A DNA stretch of 64,000 nt from Acidobacteriota bacterium (lineage in GTDB: Bacteria > Acidobacteriota > Thermoanaerobaculia > Gp7-AA8), in assembly GCA_019244185.1 (NCBI GenBank), contig JAFATB010000025.1, positions 62,001 to 126,000 of the forward strand, read 5' to 3'. Position numbers and translations under genes: made by a program. Positions 43,074-51,531 of this stretch are shown here, piece after piece. The notes below the pieces were generated by a model. It saw only the letters and a list, made by a program, of their open reading frames with translations. It was not told the DNA's origin and made no database searches. The stretch's first letter is position 1. The number at the start of each line of letters is the position of its first letter.

Positions 43074-44324
43074 ATGGACATCGTCCGGCCCGCAGCACCT
43101 CGCAGAAAACTCGTTCGCCGCGGCGTCATCGGCGGCGCGATCCTCGCCGTCGCGCTGACGACCCTCGGCCTCGCGCGGCTCAAGCCCGCGGCGCCCGAAG
43201 TCGACCGCAACACGCTCGTCCTCGACACGGTGAAGCGCGGTCCGTTGACGCGCGAGGTGCGCGGCACGGGCGTGCTCACGCCGGAAGACGTGCGCTGGAT
43301 CTCGACGGCGACCGACGCGCGCGTCGAGCGCGTCGTCGTGCAGCCGGGCGCCGTCGTGCGCGCCGACACCGTCGTCGTCGAGCTGTCGAACGATCAGCAG
43401 CAGCAGGCCTCGAGCGACGCCGAATGGCAGCTGCGCGCCGCGCAGGCGGACTACGAGACGATGCGTGCGCAGCTCGAGAACGAGCGGCTCGACCGCGAGG
43501 CGGGTCTCGCGCGCCTGCGTGCCGAGGCGAAGCAGGCGGCGCTGCATGCCGACGCGGACGCCGAGCTCGAACGGCAGGGACTGGCCGCGCACATCACGCG
43601 CGAGATCTCGCGCACGTCGGCGGACGAAACGCAGAACCGCATGAAGATCGAAGAGACGCGGCTGCGCGTCTCGGCCGCGGCGCAGGAGTCGCGGCTCGCG
43701 GCGGCGAAAGCGCTCGTCGAACAGCGGCGCGCGTTCCGCGATCTGCAGCGCGAGCGCGTCGACGCGCTGCGCGTACGCGCGGGCATCGACGGCGTGTTGC
43801 AGCAGGTCAGCGTGCAGGCCGGGCAGCGCGTCGCGGCCGGCACCGCGATCGCGCGCATCGCGCGGCCGGAGCGGCTCAAGGCGGAGATCCGCATCGCGGA
43901 GACGCAGGCGAAAGACATTGTCGTCGGCCAGCGCGCGATGCTCGACACGCGCAACGGACTCGCGGCCGCGCATGTCGCGCGCATCGATCCGTCGGTGCGC
44001 GAAGGCACGGTGACGATCGATCTCGCCATCGACGGCGCGCTGCCGCCGGGCGCACGTCCCGATCTCTCCGTCGACGCGACCATCGAACTCGAACGGATCG
44101 CGGACACGCTGAGCGTCGCGCGTCCGTCGAGCGCGCCGGAGAACGGCACCGGCGCGCTCTTCAAACTCTCCGCCGACGGCACGACCGCCACCCGCACGCC
44201 GGTGACGTTCGGCCGCGCGTCGGCGTCTTCCATTGAAATCCGCCGCGGCCTCGCGCCGGGAGACTCGGTGATCGTCTCCGACGCGACCGCGCTGTACCAG
44301 TACGACCGCATCCGCATCCGCTGA
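43074..44324 (+). CDS. HlyD/MacA-type periplasmic adaptor (membrane fusion protein)
   Basis: The 416-residue protein has an N-terminal membrane anchor (about 17-37), a biotinyl-lipoyl-like domain split by a long alpha-helical hairpin (about 100-235: heptad-rich QLENERLDREAGLARLRAEAK) and beta-barrel domains (RVAAGTAIARIARPERLKAEIRI). It bridges an inner-membrane ABC transporter to an outer-membrane channel. ATG 43074 is chosen; a TTG at 43053 is an alternative. It starts a five-gene set with the ATPase, permease, response regulator and kinase. Confidence 0.88.
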   Translation: MDIVRPAAPRRKLVRRGVIGGAILAVALTTLGLARLKPAAPEVDRNTLVLDTVKRGPLTREVRGTGVLTPEDVRWISTATDARVERVVVQPGAVVRADTVVVELSNDQQQQASSDAEWQLRAAQADYETMRAQLENERLDREAGLARLRAEAKQAALHADADAELERQGLAAHITREISRTSADETQNRMKIEETRLRVSAAAQESRLAAAKALVEQRRAFRDLQRERVDALRVRAGIDGVLQQVSVQAGQRVAAGTAIARIARPERLKAEIRIAETQAKDIVVGQRAMLDTRNGLAAAHVARIDPSVREGTVTIDLAIDGALPPGARPDLSVDATIELERIADTLSVARPSSAPENGTGALFKLSADGTTATRTPVTFGRASASSIEIRRGLAPGDSVIVSDATALYQYDRIRIR

Positions 44325-44335
44325 GAGGACGAACG

Positions 44336-45067
44336 ATGAACGAAGCGCTGATCCATCTACAGGACGTCAACAAAGTCTTCATCACCGAGGAGCTCGAGAC
44401 GCACGCGCTGACGAGCGTGCACCTCACCATTACGAAGGGCGAGTACGTCTCGATCGCCGGCCCTTCCGGCTGCGGCAAGTCGACGCTGCTCTCGATCCTC
44501 GGTTTGCTCGACGCGCCGAGCTCCGGCCGCTACACGCTCGCCGGACACGAGGTCGCGTCGCTCGCGCCCGCCGAGCGCGCGCGCATCCGCAACCGCGAGG
44601 TCGGCTTCATCTTCCAGGCGTTCAATCTCATCGGCGATCTCACGGTGTACGAGAACGTCGAGCTGCCGCTCACCTATCGCGGCATTCCGCCGGCGGAGCG
44701 GAAGCGTCGCGCCGTCGATGCGCTCGAGCGCGTCGGCATGGCCCATCGCACGAAGCACTATCCGGCGCAGCTCTCCGGCGGACAACAGCAGCGCGTCGCG
44801 GTCGCGCGCGCTCTTGCCGGCGAGCCGGCGATCCTGCTGGCGGACGAGCCGACCGGCAACCTCGACTCGAAGAACGGCGAGGCGGTGATGGACCTCCTGC
44901 GCGAGCTGCACCGCGGCGGCGCGACCATCTGCATGGTCACGCACGACCCGCGCTTCACGCGTTACGCCGACCGCACGCTGCATCTCTTCGACGGCCGCAT
45001 CGTCGAAGAGACGCGGCAGCGCGATGCCGAGGAAAAGCTGAGCGAGAGCGGATTCGCGATCGCGTGA
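44336..45067 (+). CDS. ABC transporter ATPase, MacB/LolD type
   Basis: This 243-residue ATPase has Walker A GPSGCGKST, the Q-loop FQAFNL, signature LSGGQQQRVAVARAL, Walker B ILLADEPTGNLDS and H-loop VTHDP. The LDS after Walker B and the overall length fit the MacB/LolD (3.A.1.122/125) class that powers mechanotransmission rather than substrate import. It ends 10 nt before the permease. Confidence 0.93.
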   Translation: MNEALIHLQDVNKVFITEELETHALTSVHLTITKGEYVSIAGPSGCGKSTLLSILGLLDAPSSGRYTLAGHEVASLAPAERARIRNREVGFIFQAFNLIGDLTVYENVELPLTYRGIPPAERKRRAVDALERVGMAHRTKHYPAQLSGGQQQRVAVARALAGEPAILLADEPTGNLDSKNGEAVMDLLRELHRGGATICMVTHDPRFTRYADRTLHLFDGRIVEETRQRDAEEKLSESGFAIA

Positions 45068-45077
45068 GGAGGCTTCG

Positions 45078-47504
45078 ATGCACGATCTTCTGTTCGACTT
45101 CCGTTTCGGCCTGCGCGCGCTGCTGCGCAACCGCGGCTTCGCGCTGATCTCGATCGCCACGCTGGCCCTCGCCCTCGGCGCGAACAGCGCGATCTTCAGC
45201 GTCGTCAACGCGATTCTGCTGCGGCCGCTGCCGTTCTCGACGTCCGACCGGCTCGTCACGATCGCGGGCTACAACGCCGCGCGCGGCAGCCGCGCCGAGG
45301 CGGAGATCAACTCTTGGCCGAACCTCGCGGACGTGCACAAACAGTCGCGCAAGATCAGCCGCATCGCCGCGTGGTCGCGCAGCGCGGCGTTTCTCTATCC
45401 GGGCGGCGAGCCGGTGCGCCTCAACGGCGCGTCGGTCGGCCGCGAGCTCTTCGAGATTCTCGACGTGAAGCCGGAGCTCGGGCGTCCGTTCACGGCCGCG
45501 GAAGACTCGCCGGGCGCGGCGCCGGTGATCGCGCTGTCGCATGCGACGTGGACGCGCGACTTCGGCGCGGATCCCGGCATCATCGGACGCTCGATCCGTT
45601 TCGGAACCGCGGGCAAGTCGCGCGTCGTCGTCGCGGTGCTGCCGCCGGGCGTGCGCTTTCCGATCGACGCCGACCCGGTCGACTTCTGGATTCCGGTCGA
45701 GCCGCTGCTGGAGGCCAACTACACCGAACGCGGGGCGTGGTACCTCGACGCGATCGGACTGCTCGCGCCGGGAGCGACGGTCGATCAGGCGCAGGCGGAC
45801 GCGACGCTCATCGCGAAGCGGCTGGAGAAGGCGTATCCCGAGAACGACACCAACTTCCGGCTCGCCATCGACTCGCTGCAGGACCGGCTGACGCAGAACG
45901 TGCGGCCGTCGCTGCTGCTGCTCATGACCGCGGTGGGCGTGGTGCTGCTCATCGGCTGTGCGAACGTGGCCAATCTGTCGCTCGCACGCGGCGCGGCGCG
46001 GCATCGCGAGATCGCCATCCGCGCCGCCCTCGGCGCGACGCGTGCGCGCATCGTGCGGCAGCTGCTCGCGGAGAGCCTGCTGCTCGCGCTCGGGGCGGGC
46101 GTCGTCGGCTTGCTCTTCGCGTCGTGGGGTCTGCAGCTCCTTGTCTCGCTCGCGCCTCCGGGTGTGCCGCGGCTCGATGCGGTGACGCTCGACGCGCGCG
46201 TGCTCGCATTCGCGCTCGCGCTGTCCGTCGCCACCGGACTGCTCTTCGGTCTCGCGCCGGCGCTGGCGGCGTCGAAGACGAATCTCACCGAGACGCTGAA
46301 CGACGCCACGCGCGGCTCGACGGAAGGTCGCAAGCGCAATCGCGTGCGCAACGCGATCGTCGTCGCGGAGATCGCGTTGTCGCTGGTCATGCTCGTGGGC
46401 GCGGGACTGCTGCTGCGCAGCTTCGTGCAGTTGCTGCACACGAATCCCGGCTTCGAGCCGCGCGGCGTCGCGGTGCTGGAGGTCAGTCCGCGCGTGAATC
46501 TCTACGCGGAAGACCCGCAGGTGCTGGCGATGCAGAACCGCATCCTCGACGAGCTCGCGCGTACGCCGGGCGTGCAGTCGGCGGGCCTCATCGACGCGCT
46601 GCCGCTCGCCGGCGACCAGCAGATCAACACGTTCACGATCGTCGGCCACGCGCCCTTCCCGCCGGGCGAAGGACCGGCGGCGACCGTGCTCTCGGTGACG
46701 CCGACGCTGTTCGAAACGATGCAGATCACGCTGCAGCGCGGCCGCCCGTTCACGGCGCACGACGACGCCAACGCGCAGCCGGTGGTGATCGTCGACGAGA
46801 CGTTCGCGAACCGCTTCTTCCCGAGCGTCGATCCGATCGGGCGCCAGATCGCGTTTCACAGCGGGAAGCCGAAGACGATCGTCGGCGTCGTGCGCGGCAT
46901 CCGCTTCGCGACGCTCACCGAGGCGCCGACGATGACGTTCTATCTGCCGCAGGCGCAGCGCACCGTGCGGCGCGTGAGCATCGTCGCGCGCACGGCGGAT
47001 CCCGACGCGTTGCTGCCGGCCATGCGCGCCATCGTGCGGCGCATCGATCCGCAGCAGCCGGTGCTCGGCGTGCGCACGCTCGAAGCCGTGCGGGCCGACA
47101 CGCTCGCGGGACGGCGCTTCACGCTCACGCTCCTCGGCGTCCTCGCCGCGCTCGCGCTGCTGCTCGCCGCGGTCGGCATCTACAGCATCATGAGCTACTC
47201 CGTCGCGCAGCGGACGTCCGAGATCGGCATCCGCATGGCCCTCGGTGCGCGCGCGGAAGACGTCTTCCGCCTCATCGTCGGACAGGCCGCGCGCGTGACG
47301 GCCGTCGGGGTCGGGCTCGGCATGATCGCGGCGCTGATCGTCACGCGGATGATGCGCAGCCTGCTCTACGGCGTCGCACCGGGCGATCCGCTGACGATCG
47401 TCGCGATCTGTCTGCTCCTCGGCGGCGTGGCGCTCGTCGCGAGCTGGGTCCCCGCGCGGCGCGCGGCGCGCGTCGATCCCCTGCTGGCGATCTACAACAG
47501 CTGA
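45078..47504 (+). CDS. Duplicated MacB/FtsX permease (ADOP type)
   Basis: The 808-residue protein contains two MacB-like halves: an N-terminal helix (ALISIATLALALGANSAIFSVVNAILLRPLPF), a periplasmic MacB_PCD domain, an FtsX domain with three helices (about 275-420, including GCANVANLSLARGAARHREIAIRAALGATRARIVRQLL), then a second PCD and FtsX pair ending SYSVAQRTSEIGIRMALGA. A single chain can thus supply both transporter halves. This layout is characteristic of Acidobacteriota. Likely exports a peptide, lipid or drug with the upstream adaptor. Confidence 0.92.
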   Translation: MHDLLFDFRFGLRALLRNRGFALISIATLALALGANSAIFSVVNAILLRPLPFSTSDRLVTIAGYNAARGSRAEAEINSWPNLADVHKQSRKISRIAAWSRSAAFLYPGGEPVRLNGASVGRELFEILDVKPELGRPFTAAEDSPGAAPVIALSHATWTRDFGADPGIIGRSIRFGTAGKSRVVVAVLPPGVRFPIDADPVDFWIPVEPLLEANYTERGAWYLDAIGLLAPGATVDQAQADATLIAKRLEKAYPENDTNFRLAIDSLQDRLTQNVRPSLLLLMTAVGVVLLIGCANVANLSLARGAARHREIAIRAALGATRARIVRQLLAESLLLALGAGVVGLLFASWGLQLLVSLAPPGVPRLDAVTLDARVLAFALALSVATGLLFGLAPALAASKTNLTETLNDATRGSTEGRKRNRVRNAIVVAEIALSLVMLVGAGLLLRSFVQLLHTNPGFEPRGVAVLEVSPRVNLYAEDPQVLAMQNRILDELARTPGVQSAGLIDALPLAGDQQINTFTIVGHAPFPPGEGPAATVLSVTPTLFETMQITLQRGRPFTAHDDANAQPVVIVDETFANRFFPSVDPIGRQIAFHSGKPKTIVGVVRGIRFATLTEAPTMTFYLPQAQRTVRRVSIVARTADPDALLPAMRAIVRRIDPQQPVLGVRTLEAVRADTLAGRRFTLTLLGVLAALALLLAAVGIYSIMSYSVAQRTSEIGIRMALGARAEDVFRLIVGQAARVTAVGVGLGMIAALIVTRMMRSLLYGVAPGDPLTIVAICLLLGGVALVASWVPARRAARVDPLLAIYNS

Positions 47505-47523
47505 CTGAGATGATGCGCAGCGA

Positions 47524-48864
47524 ATGAACGCGCCTCGCATTCTCATCGCGGACGACAGCGCCGACGTGGTCGAGGCGCTGCGTCTCGCGCTGAAGCAGGA
47601 AGGCTACGAGATCGAAGCCGTGTCGTCGCCCGGCGCGGTGATCCGCGCCGCCGGCGCGCACGACTTCGATCTCGCGATCATCGATCTCAACTACACGCGC
47701 GACACGACCTCGGGTGCCGAAGGTCTCGATCTCCTCGAACAGCTGCACGCGTACGACAGCGCGCTGCCGGTCGTGGTGATGACGGCGTGGGCGACGGTCG
47801 AGATCGCGGTCGAGGCGATGCGGCGCGGCGCGCGCGACTTTCTGCAGAAGCCGTGGGACAACGCGCGCCTGCTGGCGATCGTGCGCAATCAGACCGAGCT
47901 CTCGCGCGCGCTGCGGCGCAACGAGCGGCTCGAGAAAAATCTCTCCACGCCCGAGCTCGAGATGGTCGCGGCCTCGCCGGCGATGAAGCCGGTGCTGGAG
48001 CTGATCCGGCGCATCGGACCGTCGGACGCGAACGTGTTGATCCGTGGCGAGAACGGCACGGGGAAAGGCGTCGTTGCGCGCGCGCTGCACGCGGCGTCGA
48101 AACGCGCCGCGCGGCCGCTCGTCTCCGTCAACGCGGGCGGATTGTCCGAGGGTGTCTTTGAGAGCGAGTTGTTCGGACACGCGAAGGGCGCGTTCACGGA
48201 CGCGAAGAGCGAACGCATCGGACGCTTCGAGCTCGCGGACGGCGGCACGCTGTTTCTCGACGAGATCGCGAACGTGCCGCTGGCGCAACAGGCGAAACTG
48301 CTGCGCGTCGTCGAGAGCGGCGAGTTCGAACGCGTCGGCTCGTCGAAGACGCTGCGCGTCGACGTGCGGCTGATCTCCGCGACGAATGCCGCGCTCGAAG
48401 ACGACGTCGAAGCGGGACGCTTCCGCCGCGATCTGCTCTTCCGCCTCAACACGGTCGAGATCCGCCTGCCGCCGCTGCGCGACCGGCGCGACGACATTCC
48501 GGCGCTCGCGGCGCACTTTCTCCGCGCGACCGCGCGACGCTATCGCAAGCAGATCGCCGGCTTCGACGCGCCCGCGCTCAAGGCGCTGCTCGATCACGCG
48601 TGGCCGGGCAACGTGCGCGAACTGGAGCACGTCGTCGAACGCGCGGTGCTGATGACCGGCGGCGCGCAGATCGCGCGCAGCGACCTCGGGCTCGCGCCCG
48701 CGGCGAACGAAGGACGCCTCGACGATCTCTCGCTCGAAGAGGTCGAGGCGCTGCTGATCCGCAAGGCGCTGGTGCGATTCGACGGCAACGTCAGCAAGGC
48801 CGCCGACGCGCTCGGCTTGAGTCGCAGCGCGCTGTATCGCAGGATTCAGCGATACGGTCTCTGA
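47524..48864 (+). CDS. Sigma-54-dependent response regulator (NtrC family)
   Basis: This 446-residue protein has a receiver domain (about 1-120; IADDS acidic pocket, IIDLNY phosphoacceptor Asp, QKPW Lys), an AAA+ sigma-54 activator domain (about 145-370) with GENGTGKG Walker A, ESELFGHAKGAFTDA (GAFTGA loop variant with Asp) and GTLFLDEIAN Walker B, and a Fis-type HTH at the C-terminus (GNVSKAADALGLSRSALYRRIQ). It should activate the efflux operon from a -24/-12 promoter when phosphorylated by the adjacent kinase, whose start overlaps its stop (TGATG). Confidence 0.93.
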   Translation: MNAPRILIADDSADVVEALRLALKQEGYEIEAVSSPGAVIRAAGAHDFDLAIIDLNYTRDTTSGAEGLDLLEQLHAYDSALPVVVMTAWATVEIAVEAMRRGARDFLQKPWDNARLLAIVRNQTELSRALRRNERLEKNLSTPELEMVAASPAMKPVLELIRRIGPSDANVLIRGENGTGKGVVARALHAASKRAARPLVSVNAGGLSEGVFESELFGHAKGAFTDAKSERIGRFELADGGTLFLDEIANVPLAQQAKLLRVVESGEFERVGSSKTLRVDVRLISATNAALEDDVEAGRFRRDLLFRLNTVEIRLPPLRDRRDDIPALAAHFLRATARRYRKQIAGFDAPALKALLDHAWPGNVRELEHVVERAVLMTGGAQIARSDLGLAPAANEGRLDDLSLEEVEALLIRKALVRFDGNVSKAADALGLSRSALYRRIQRYGL

Positions 48865-50216
48865 TGCGCCGGCCGCTCGCGTACGAAACCCGGATCGTCG
48901 TCACTGCCGCGCTGGCGCTCGCGCCGGTGGCGATCGCCGCAGTGCTGTTCGCGTTCGGCGACGGCGTGTCGGCGCGCGCGCGGTGGACCACGCTCTTCCT
49001 CATCGCAGTCGCGGCGTTCGTCATAGGCGTCATCGTGCGCGAGCAGATCACCTATCCGCTGCGCACCGTCGCGAACCTGCTGACGGCGCTGCGCGAGGAG
49101 AACTACTCGCTGCGCGCGCGACACCGGACGGACGACTCGATCGGCGAGCTGCTCGTCGAGATCAACGCGCTCGCGTCGATGCTGCAGTCGCGCAAACTCG
49201 AAGCGGTGGAAGCCGCGGCGCTGCTGCGCGCGGTGATGGCGGAGATCGACGCGGCGATCTTCACGTTCGATGCGAATGGCCGCCTGCAGCTCGTGAATCG
49301 CGCGGCGGAAACGCTGCTCGCGTTGCCGCGCGCGCGCCTCCTCGGCCGTTCCGCGGAAGAGCTCGGGCTCGCGGAGCTCGTCGCCGACGATGCGCCGCCG
49401 GCCATCGACCGCACGTTTCCCGGCGGCGCGGGACGCTGGAGCATCCGCCGCTCGACCTTTCGCGAACAAGGGTTGCCACATCGGTTGCTCGTCATCGCCG
49501 ACATCACCCGCGCTCTGCGCGCCGAGGAGACGCGCGCGTGGCAGCGCATCGTCCGCGTCCTCGGCCACGAGCTGAACAACTCGCTCGCGCCGATCAAGTC
49601 GATCGGCACGAGCATCGAGTCGCTGGTGACGCGCGAGCCGCTGCCGCGCGACTGGCGCGACGACGTCGTGCGCGGCGCGCGCGTGATCGCCGCGCGCGCG
49701 GAGTCGCTGACGCGTTTCACCAGCGCGTACACGCAGCTCGCGCGCTTGCCGCCGCCGGCACACGATCCGATCGCGACCGCGGAGCTCGTGGCGCGCGTCG
49801 TGGCCATCGAACCGCGCATGCACATCGAGATCGCGCCGGGCAGCGACGTCGCCATCGCCGGCGACGGCGCGCAGATCGAACAGATGCTCATCAACCTGCT
49901 GCGCAACGCCGTCGATGCGTCGCTCGAGACCGGCGGCAGCGTGCGCATCGAATGGAGCGACACGCGTGACGCGGTCGTCGTGCGCATCCTCGACGAAGGC
50001 ATCGGCGTCAGCAGCACGGCGAACCTCTTCGTGCCGTTCTTCACGACGAAGGCGAACGGCACCGGCATCGGCCTGGTGCTCAGCCGCCAGATCGCCGAGG
50101 CGCATGGCGGCAGCGTGACGCTGGAGAACCGGCGCGAGCGCCGCGGCAGCGTGGCCACGGTGACGCTACCGCGCGTCAGCGCTGCTCGCGCTTCATCCCC
50201 TTCCGCGCGCGAATGA
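48864..50216 (+). CDS. Membrane sensor histidine kinase
   Basis: The 450-residue NtrY/PilS-like kinase has two N-terminal helices (about 12-30, 42-60) with almost no periplasmic loop, a HAMP (about 62-115), a PAS-like domain (about 120-215), a HisKA box VLGHELNNSLAPIKS (phosphoacceptor His) and an HATPase domain with LLRNAVDAS, DEGIGV and GTGIGLVLSRQIAEAHGG. The tiny loop suggests it senses a membrane or cytoplasmic signal. Its 3' end overlaps the convergent der gene by 41 bp. Confidence 0.92.
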   Translation: MRRPLAYETRIVVTAALALAPVAIAAVLFAFGDGVSARARWTTLFLIAVAAFVIGVIVREQITYPLRTVANLLTALREENYSLRARHRTDDSIGELLVEINALASMLQSRKLEAVEAAALLRAVMAEIDAAIFTFDANGRLQLVNRAAETLLALPRARLLGRSAEELGLAELVADDAPPAIDRTFPGGAGRWSIRRSTFREQGLPHRLLVIADITRALRAEETRAWQRIVRVLGHELNNSLAPIKSIGTSIESLVTREPLPRDWRDDVVRGARVIAARAESLTRFTSAYTQLARLPPPAHDPIATAELVARVVAIEPRMHIEIAPGSDVAIAGDGAQIEQMLINLLRNAVDASLETGGSVRIEWSDTRDAVVVRILDEGIGVSSTANLFVPFFTTKANGTGIGLVLSRQIAEAHGGSVTLENRRERRGSVATVTLPRVSAARASSPSARE

Positions 50217-51531
50217 CGAAGTGGATCGGGCAACCCGGCAACACGAGCGCCTCGCGGAACTGGTTCTCGAGGTAGCGCCGATACGAAAAGTGCAGCGGCT
50301 CGTCGACGTTCGAGAACAACGCGAACGTCGGCGGCCCCGACTTCAGTTGCGTGACGTAGTAGAAGCGGCGCGGCTTGCCGCGCACCGACGGCGGATTGTG
50401 CGCGGTCACGGCGCGCTCGAGGATGCCGTTGAGGTCCGACGTGCGGAACTTGCGGCGGTACCCGTCGATGATCGCGTCGATCTTCGGGAAGATCTTTTCG
50501 ACGCGCCGGCCGGTCTTCGCGGAGATGAACTCGAGCGGCGCGTACGAGAGGAACTTGAGGCGGAAGCGCGTCTGGTCCTCGAACTTCTTGTAGTCGTCCT
50601 GCGCGTGCTCGCCGACGTCCCACTTGTTGACGAGCAGCATCGCCGCCTTTCCCGCGTCTTCCGCGTAGCCGGCGACCGTCGCGTCCTGCCCCGTCACGCC
50701 CTCGGTCGCGTCGATCATCACCAGCGCGATCTCGCAGCGCTCGATCGCCTTGCGCGCCGAGATCACGGCGAGCTTCTCCGCTTCGTCCGTCGTCTTGCCT
50801 TTGCGGCGGATGCCGGCGGTGTCGATGATGAGATACGGCCGTCCGTTGCGCGTGATCTCCATGTCGATGGCGTCGCGCGTGGTGCCGGAGATCGGCGAGA
50901 CCACCGCCCGCTCCTGCTGCGTGAGGCGGTTGAGCAGCGACGACTTGCCGACGTTCGGGCGGCCGATGATGGCGACGCGGATCGGACCGTTCGCGTCGTC
51001 TTCGTCGTCCTGCGCCGATTCGGCGGGGACGATCTCCGCGATCGCGTCGACGAGATCGTCGACGCCGTCGCCGTGCTCCGCCGACATCGACAGCACGCGC
51101 TCCAAACCGAGCTCCCAGAACTCCGGCACGCTTTCTTCGGCGTCCTTGCGATCGGTCTTGTTGACGACGAGCACGGTCTTCGCCGCCTCGCTGCGCAACT
51201 CCTGCGCGATGTCGCGATCTTCCGCGAGCAATCCCGCCGCGCCGTCGACGACGAAGATGATGAAATCGGCGTCGGCGAGCGCGCGCTGCGCCTGCTCGCG
51301 GATCTCGCCCGCGAACGCCGACATCGGCGTGTCGCCGTATTCGAGTCCGCCCGTGTCGGTGAGCTCGTAGCGGCGGCCGTCATCGAGCTCGACGACGTCG
51401 GTGAGACGGTCGCGGGTCATGCCCGGCAGATCGTGAATCAGCGCGCGGCGCTTGCCCGCGAGGCGGTTGAAGAGCGTCGACTTGCCGACGTTCGGCCGCC
51501 CCACGATCACCACTTTCTTCAGCGACGCCAT
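50176..51531 (-). CDS. der: Der (EngA), ribosome-assembly GTPase
   Basis: This 451-residue protein has two tandem Era-like G domains: GRPNVGKSTLFNRLAG, DTGGLE, NKTD in the first and GRPNVGKSSLLNRL, DTAGIRRKG, NKWD in the second, followed by a KH-like C-terminal domain (RRVEKIFPKIDAI, CPIHFVIRARKG). Der is essential for 50S subunit maturation. Start ATG 51531 overlaps the upstream gene's stop by 1 bp. A short acidic linker (AQDDEDDAN) separates the G domains. Confidence 0.97.
   Translation of the reverse strand: MASLKKVVIVGRPNVGKSTLFNRLAGKRRALIHDLPGMTRDRLTDVVELDDGRRYELTDTGGLEYGDTPMSAFAGEIREQAQRALADADFIIFVVDGAAGLLAEDRDIAQELRSEAAKTVLVVNKTDRKDAEESVPEFWELGLERVLSMSAEHGDGVDDLVDAIAEIVPAESAQDDEDDANGPIRVAIIGRPNVGKSSLLNRLTQQERAVVSPISGTTRDAIDMEITRNGRPYLIIDTAGIRRKGKTTDEAEKLAVISARKAIERCEIALVMIDATEGVTGQDATVAGYAEDAGKAAMLLVNKWDVGEHAQDDYKKFEDQTRFRLKFLSYAPLEFISAKTGRRVEKIFPKIDAIIDGYRRKFRTSDLNGILERAVTAHNPPSVRGKPRRFYYVTQLKSGPPTFALFSNVDEPLHFSYRRYLENQFREALVLPGCPIHFVIRARKGMKREQR

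Noticed and set aside
43053..44324. TTG start for the HlyD-type adaptor.
   Set aside because: It would add seven residues without family support and would lie on the candidate -12 element; ATG 43074 is preferred, though not certain.
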